Assembly (NCBI GenBank): GCA_024663395.1
Contig: JANFAH010000002.1
Coordinates: forward strand, 4,712,001 to 4,776,000
Direction: 5' to 3'
DNA: 64,000 bases
Origin: Pisolithus tinctorius
Taxonomy: Eukaryota > Basidiomycota > Agaricomycetes > Boletales > Pisolithaceae
In this document: positions 58,087 to 64,000 of the stretch, piece after piece
How the letters are laid out: the number at the start of each line of letters is the position of its first letter
Numbering within the stretch: the first letter of the stretch is position 1
Made by a program: the position numbers and the translations under genes
Notes under the pieces: generated by a model
Seen by the model: only the letters and a program-made list of their open reading frames with translations
The model's database searches: none
Told to the model about the DNA's origin: nothing

Positions 58087-61000
58087 TTACTTCTCAAACA
58101 CGGGCGTGTCAAACATGCCATCGGGATCTGAAGCGTCGCTCAGTCAGTTCGTTCATTGCGCAAACACGGGTAAGATGACCCTTACCATGGCCGTGTGTAT
58201 AAATAAACTCCTTGTCCTTCGCAGCGCGGTGCATGAGGTAGCTTGCCACCTGGTGTGCTACACAGGAGACCTTGCTATTGAAAAGGGCCCCTGCACGCAC
58301 AGCAGCTGCGGCCAGATGATACCTTGACGTTCCGTTGCAAAGCATCATCTATATCACGGAGTATCCAGGTCAGATTCCCGCAATGGTGATCGGGGCGCTC
58401 AACTCACATCAAAGGGAGTTGTAGTTGTCCCTTCCTCACGGTACCTATCCAAGATTGTAAACTTCGCGTCCATGCGCTTGGCAGGGGTGATAGCTTACCC
58501 CTCAATCACCATCCGTTCGATTCCAGGCCTCCCGAATACCAATCCCCTAATGTCAAGGGGATATCCATGGAAGTTGATGATGATCGATCTATCCGTTGTG
58601 AACAACGTATCGAAGTCGTCGTCGTTCAGGGCATGCGGATGGCTACCGAACGGACCCAAAATCATCAGGTCCGTCACATTCACGACGCGCACGCGAAGGT
58701 CGGGTACTTCTTTGCGCAGGAGGGCCGCCGCTGCAACAACCTCAAAGGTGACCTCAGTACCGATGCCGACGAGTACGCTAAAAATGCCAGTGAGGACTGT
58801 GTAAATGACCTTGCTGGAGGTAGCAAGACGCACACGTCAGGGTCAACTCCTTCATCAACGCTCGCAAACTTCCAGACAGAAGCTCCTGCGATGCAGTGCT
58901 GTAATACGACTCATCGGCAATGCGTAATGGCATATATCCAATCACGTACCCGGTCTGCCTCTTCTGGATCTAGCCATACTGAAGTTGGCTGCTTGCTCCC
59001 AACGATGAGGTTGATGTAGTTCCTGGATCTCAGACAGTGTGCCATCGTGGACAACCAGCAATTCGCGTCGGGAGGGAGGTAGACACGGGCAATCTTAGCC
59101 TTCAAGTTGAGAACCGCACCAATAAAGCCGGGGTTCTGGTGAGAGAAACCATTGTGCTCCTGCCGCGCCCATGTCGATGTCTCGATGAAGTTAATAGAGC
59201 CTATATCTTGTCTCCACTTCGTTTCGAACGCCTGTGGGCGCGTATTAGATTAAGGTTAAAATAGATACATCGGAGAGGACTAACCATTTTGGCGAATTTG
59301 CTATATTGGACCATCATGGTATGCACGATGCCCAAGAATGCCTCGTAGCTGGGGAACAACCCCGTCCTACCGGTAAGTGTATAACCTTGCAACATTCCTT
59401 CACAAGTATGTTCGGAGAGGATCTCGATGACTTGTCCGCCTTGCGCGCGGCTTGCAATATCCCACTGCATATCACGGCCTGTTACCTCGAGAACAGCTCC
59501 AAGCTTATTCGACTCCAACTCGTCAGGTGAGAATATTCTGAATCTCGTCGGATTGCTGTGGTATAAGTTAGTGCAAGATGTTCGGGGAAGGAAGGACGAT
59601 ACCCACTCTTCGATCACATGCTTGAGAAATTCACCAACCGTCTTCATGCAGCTCGCCTGCGATCGCTTCTGTACGCAGAATGGTGTCCAAGCTGGAACCT
59701 TCAGCGGCTGATATGCAGCATATGCCTCCTTCCTCATCCCCAGTCGTTTGTCTCTGTTTTCGGGAACGATTTGGAGCAGGTCGGGATAGGGTGCACCGTC
59801 GAGTGTATCCCTGTCACCACCGATACAAAAAAGTTCCCGCGGATCGTAGCTAGACAACCAGGATTCCAGCATCTTTAACTCCCCTTCATCTGTCTTCGCA
59901 TCCGGGAGCGGTATTTGATGAGAACGGAACGATCCCTCAATGTACTCGCCATGAAGCTCCTTTGGACCCGTCCACCCTTTCGGGGTACGCAAAATGATCA
60001 CAGGCCAGCGAGGCTTAACAATAGGCTTCCCTGAGCGTGCAGCTTGTTGGATACGAGCAATCTCCTTCAAAGCCCATTCCATGGAAGCGGCGAGGTCCTT
60101 GTCGATATTGCCCAAGTCCTTGACAATACGAGGCTGGTAACCATAGCCACTGTGAAGTAGGTAAGGTACTGAAAGAGTGACAGCATTCCGTAAGACGCAC
60201 CAGAACGAGGCGACGAGTTCTTTGTCGTCCATACACCCATATATGGTACGGTTGGAGATCTTGAAGCCATTGAGGTGCACGATGGGGAGCACAGCACCAG
60301 ATACGGCTGGATCGATGAACTTATAACCATGCCACGCTGTAGCAGTTGGCCCTGTCTCCGCTTCGCCATCTCCAACGATGCAGGTGACGACAAGATGCGG
60401 GTTGTCCAATGCCGCGCCGAAGGCAACGGACAGCGCATAACCGAGTTCGCCTCCCTCGTGAATGCATCCGGGTGTCTCAGCGTTGATGTGGCTACGAACA
60501 CATGATAAGTGCAACGACGAAGTATTGGTACCAAATCCTTACCTCGGGAAACCACCAGGTGCGCTAAACTTTCCGATAAGGTTGGTTAAACCAGCTCTGT
60601 CACGCGTATACGAAGGATAGAAGGGCGATATCGAATCCTCTAGCCAAAGGCAAGACAAAATACCAGGTGCGCCATGACCTGTCAATGGTTATGAGCGCAA
60701 GAGTGGGTAATGAGTATGTACAAACGATAAGATTCCCATTGGTACGTGCGTTTTTTCGCATGTCGAGCGCACGATTCCATAGGAATCGCTATGAAGAATG
60801 TAATACTTACCAGGTCCGACGACTAGGAGAGTGTCTAGGTTGGTTTTCTTGATGATACGGTTAAGGTGTGCGTATACGAGTGTAAGACCGGGGCACGTTC
60901 CCCAGTGACCAAGTAAACGAGGTTTAATGTCATCGAAGGTCAACTCGCGCTCGAGCAATACATCGTCTTTCAAGAAGATCATCGCTACAACGTCCCGGCG

Positions 61001-61208
61001 TCAATACACATAAAGCCACAGTCGTCACATATGACGTACCCGCAGCAATGTAATTAGCAGCACGCCTGAACTTCTGAATAACGTCAAGCTCTACATTGCT
61101 GATAGCAAAGGAAGAGACGTCGAGCTGGACGCTATTCTCTAGAATAGAGTCGGGGAGATGAGAGGGATCAGGAGGCGGATCGGATTGAAAGAGGCGTTGA
61201 CCGGGCAT
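58087..61208 (-). CDS. XFP1: Phosphoketolase (xylulose-5-P/fructose-6-P)
   Basis: A thiamine-diphosphate enzyme that cleaves xylulose 5-phosphate (or fructose 6-phosphate) with phosphate to acetyl phosphate. Twelve exons (minus): 61040-61208, 60811-60984, 60543-60678, 60201-60491, 59607-60149, 59285-59555, 58946-59231, 58834-58885, 58499-58777, 58408-58444, 58186-58348, 58087-58127; 2442 nt, 813 residues, the family length. Motifs: [31 protein letters not shown], cofactor-binding [46 protein letters not shown], and [12 protein letters not shown] near the end. The exon 7/8 border is the least certain: donor at 58945 gives an in-phase join reading ADRVRASVW. Product feeds acetate kinase at 29775-31396. 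Confidence 0.95.
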
Positions 61209-61528
61209 TGTGGGAAGTTCGTGTACGTTGCAAGGAGAGCACCACTAGAGCTCAGTCGTAGAGGTGGCTTGCTATATATCCCACATTGCAAATGAATGAT
61301 TTCATTGTGGTGCGCCTTGCGCCCAGGATCTTGGCTTAACCATCGATTACCTCTTTGCAAATTAAAAACTTTTTAAGAAGGGCCAGAACTTTGGGTACGT
61401 TCGGTTGAACGTGCTGGAGATCCCATGAGTCCAACAAAAAAACTAGGACGCAGTTCTTTTTGGGATTCATAGTATCCTCGTCCCATTCAACTCGCGAATT
61501 GAACTTGTAACTTACGAGATCCCCTTAC
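61209..61528. other. Promoter side of phosphoketolase, 3' end of MED22
   Basis: 320 bp between the phosphoketolase start and the MED22 stop on the same strand. No other feature seen. Confidence 0.6.
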
Positions 61529-62120
61529 TCAAGTGAGCTGTAGAGAACTTCGAAAAAGTTCATCTAGTAGAATAGCTACTTCCTGCTGTGCTTCGCTCTT
61601 CTCCTGCTGGAGATTCTTCATCTCTTCATCTCGCCACCGCGCAATCTGGGCTTCGTCCGAGAGTAACAGTAAAAGTTTCAGGGAATGAGTGATGGAAAGC
61701 AACGAGTTGGCAGCCCGGACCTGTCGTTTATTGGTCGTATACGTCGCAGATGGTAGGGTGAAAGTACGTAGTTTGACTTACCATGGACTCGGCACGCAGC
61801 TCTGCTTGGAAAGCTTCCTGAGCGATGCGGAACTTATCCTTGTCCCCAATCTACGACACAAGAAAAAGTCGCTGAGAGTGTGCGGGGATGGAACATATGA
61901 TATTGGACCATACAGATGCGAGATTGACGATGTCAACCATGCCATCAACCAGTACCTCTACTTCAGCATCGAGCTTCTTGTTCCACTCCTCTTCGATAGC
62001 GTCGAGATACTCTTCTGAGTTCTGATCTACCAGCGCCTGGTCGAGCGCAGGTCGATGGAGTAGTTTTGCTGTCGGAAGCGCAGATGGACGAGACACGTCG
62101 GTTTGCGGGGGTTCCGCCAT
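61529..62120 (-). CDS. MED22: Mediator complex subunit 22 (Srb6/Surf5)
   Basis: Head-module subunit of the RNA polymerase II Mediator. Exons (minus) 61914-62120, 61782-61850 and 61529-61720 give 155 residues. After a short N-terminal extension (MAEPPQTDVSRPSALP) the helical core matches the Med22 pattern: EEYLDAIEEEWNKKLDAEVE, then DKDKFRIAQEAFQAELRAES, then VRAANSLLSITHSLKLLLLL and a C-terminal coiled-coil. The VRAAN-x(n)-L-KLLLLL stretch is the family signature. It starts 73 bp from the divergent BIR1 gene, implying a shared promoter. Confidence 0.88.
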
Positions 62121-62193
62121 GGTGACATGAGTGTTTGCGGCCGAGTGTCTTGCTTCATACATAACGACTCAAGCTGATCAAGTTGTTTCAACG
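62121..62193. promoter_or_regulatory. Compact divergent promoter of MED22 and BIR1
   Basis: Only 73 bp separate the start codons of MED22 (minus) and BIR1 (plus). Both 5' leaders and core promoters must lie here or overlap the genes. No TATA box is visible. Co-regulation is inferred from spacing. Confidence 0.55.
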
Positions 62194-63712
62194 ATGCCTC
62201 CAACACCTGCCATGCACGCCCTCCAGAACCGCGTCGAGTCCTTCAAAAAGTCAAAACGCGTCAAACGCTACCCCTCCAAGAAGACCTCCACTCAATCTGC
62301 GACAGTTAAATGGCCCCATCCGCCTTCATACAAAGCTAACGCGAACACGCTCGCAGAAGCTGGCTTCTTCTTCTGTCCCAGCTGGGATGATAGGGACTGT
62401 GTCGCTTGTTTTCTATGTGGGAAAGAACTGAGTGATTGGGATGCGCAGGACGATCCGTTCGCGGTTCACTATGAGAAGTGTGGAGAGGCCTGTGGATGGG
62501 CCATCGTTCGGTGCGGTCTCGTAGAGGATATGGACAGTGAGGGAAGGTGAGTCTTTTCTTCTGCCGGATCATCCTTCATCGTCGTGGCTATCACACACTG
62601 TGCTGATCTCGTATTTATCCACTCTCTAGCTTTACGTTCACGAACAAGGCTCGAATACCTACCACCAAGGCCATAGAAGAAGCGCGCTTGAAGACGTTTG
62701 GAGAGGACTGGTGGCCTTACGACGATGACCCAAACCACGGCGCCAGCTCGAGAAAGGTTCGTCCAGGATCGCGCTGTTTATGTATCCTTCCATCTACCCG
62801 TCTTTGCTCACTCGTGCTCGTACAAGATGGCTCGAGCTGGGTTCGTTTACACCCCTCAAGGTGCGGGTGACGATACGGTTACATGCTTATACTGCAATAC
62901 TGCCCTGGGAGGGTGGGACAAGGACGACGACCCCATGTACGTATCATCTACCGTCAGGATTATTTCCTATCTGTTATTAGCATGGATACACAACGTATCT
63001 CACGCATACTATACGTTGCAGTCACGAACACCGAAAACGTGCAACCAAGTTGGAACGCGGTTGTCCGTTTTTCTCGTTCGCGCAGCCAACTCCACCCGCT
63101 AAACTGGCGCGGTCGGGGTCGATAAAGGCTGGGAAGAAAAGTACGGCGGCTCTTCCAAAACATACAAGAACGCATTCACGGACGCGGTCGCGCAAGGAAG
63201 ATAAAGCGACGAAGGTAGAAAAAGGGGATGAGGAAACAGAACAGGAGGTAACAACAGAAAAGGGACAGAGAGTAAACCCGCAGGTTGACGAGGAACCGAA
63301 ACCATCGCCACCCGTTCCTCCAGATGCCGCTATTGCTATGGAGGCGGAAGACGATGACCCTAGGCCCCCACTTCCGTCGCCCGAACCAGAACCCGAATCC
63401 GCGCCAGCACCAACATCAGCACCTACCGTGTCAGCAACGTCACCAGCACTGCCAGCGGCAAGAGTACCAATACCAGATGCAAAAATACCGGTGCCGATGA
63501 TTGTGGAAGATAGCGTATTTTATACAGCGTCGACACCGGTGCTACCTCCTTCGGAGGCACTCACAGAAGAGGAGCGAGAGTTGTCGGTGGAGCAGTGGAT
63601 ACGACGGGAGATCTCACTAAGCTATGAGAAGCTCATGGCCGATGGACAGAACCAGATCATGCTGTTCAAGGAGAGAGCGGCTGAGGTTCGAACACTTATT
63701 GAGGATCTTTAA
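62194..63712 (+). CDS. BIR1: Bir1/survivin homologue with two BIR domains
   Basis: Chromosomal passenger complex subunit that targets Aurora kinase to centromeres. Exons 62194-62546, 62630-62756, 62827-62936 and 63022-63712 give 426 residues. BIR1: residues about 12-115, with FFFCPSW, CVACFLC, WDAQDDP and a later His-Cys pair (HYEKC). BIR2: FVYTPQG, TCLYC, GWDKDDDP, then EHRKR and GCPFF. Both keep the Cys2-His-Cys zinc ligands and the Trp-Asp-x-x-Asp-Asp-Pro core. A basic linker and a Pro/Glu-rich disordered region follow, then a helical C-terminus (EEERELSVEQWIRREIS), where survivin/Bir1 proteins contact INCENP and borealin. Two BIRs are usual in fungi. The ATG opening MPPTPAMHALQNRVESF is used; an in-frame open stretch extends upstream without a better ATG. 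Confidence 0.92.
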
Positions 63713-64000
63713 CAGTACTCGGTGGTTGGACGGTGTGGGGGATATTGTTGTAGGTACTATGCTCTATGGAAGGTGGGGGATCACCCCAGTGTAGTCATTC
63801 CACGATCAAGAAAGAGGACCCACTAGTACAAACGGCTGAATGTGCGGTTTCAACTTTCCGGCGAGGGAACAACAGAACGACCAAAAAAGCTTGTAAATAG
63901 CATTGAGAGCGTACAGATTGTACATCTGGTGCGCTGTCCGTCCGAATGCTATGACAATATCCGAACGATCGTAGTGACCGTGATAAATAACGAGCTCGCG
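63713..64000. other. 3' flank of BIR1 to window end
   Basis: 288 bp, no frame or motif that I could support. Confidence 0.5.

Noticed and set aside
58495..58833. Separate small gene on the minus strand
   Set aside because: It is an internal exon of phosphoketolase extended into the adjoining intron.

Overview
The window is nuclear DNA of a filamentous basidiomycete, most likely an Agaricomycete. Genes are dense with many short (about 45-65 nt) GT-AG introns. The gene set fits that group: a multi-intron cytochrome P450, an expanded family of P-loop GTPases with coiled-coil tails, F-box proteins of the mushroom type, a Tad-like LINE, a phosphoketolase/acetate kinase pair and nuclear tRNAs, one with an intron. 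All gene models below were spliced by hand. In each one the exon lengths sum to an open frame, which is the main support for the exon borders.

Layout. 0-6 kb: the 3' part of an MFS transporter, the proteasome-lid/TREX-2 protein Sem1, and a 17-exon GH28 endopolygalacturonase. 6-20 kb: gene-poor, holding a ribonucleotide reductase small-subunit relic and one ten-exon P450 on the minus strand. 20-27 kb: a direct tandem duplication of about 3.3 kb carrying two F-box genes. 28-33 kb: a small predicted mitochondrial protein, acetate kinase and an HNH-domain protein. 34-53.5 kb: an array of five minus-strand genes related to one GTPase family, interrupted by a full-length 7.8 kb LINE with poly(A) tail and 14-bp target-site duplication. 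54-64 kb: housekeeping genes, namely ERG3 sterol C-5 desaturase, Rae1/Gle2, phosphoketolase, Mediator subunit Med22 and a two-BIR survivin/Bir1 homologue, with tRNA-Arg(CCG) between them and tRNA-Ala(TGC) in the GTPase array.

The most striking object is the second GTPase-family gene (37621-39368). Its GTPase domain has been replaced by the N-terminal part of an FG nucleoporin of the Nup98/Nup145N type, with FG repeats and a Gle2-binding (GLEBS) motif. This is joined in frame to the coiled-coil tail of a GTPase paralogue. All four introns are canonical and the whole 498-residue frame is open. A frameshift near its end removes the transmembrane anchor that the nearest paralogue keeps. Rae1/Gle2, the known partner of GLEBS motifs, is encoded about 17 kb away. 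The LINE landed 67 bp upstream of the chimera's start codon.

Phosphoketolase makes acetyl phosphate and acetate kinase converts it to acetate plus ATP, so the two genes form a complete short pathway within 32 kb.
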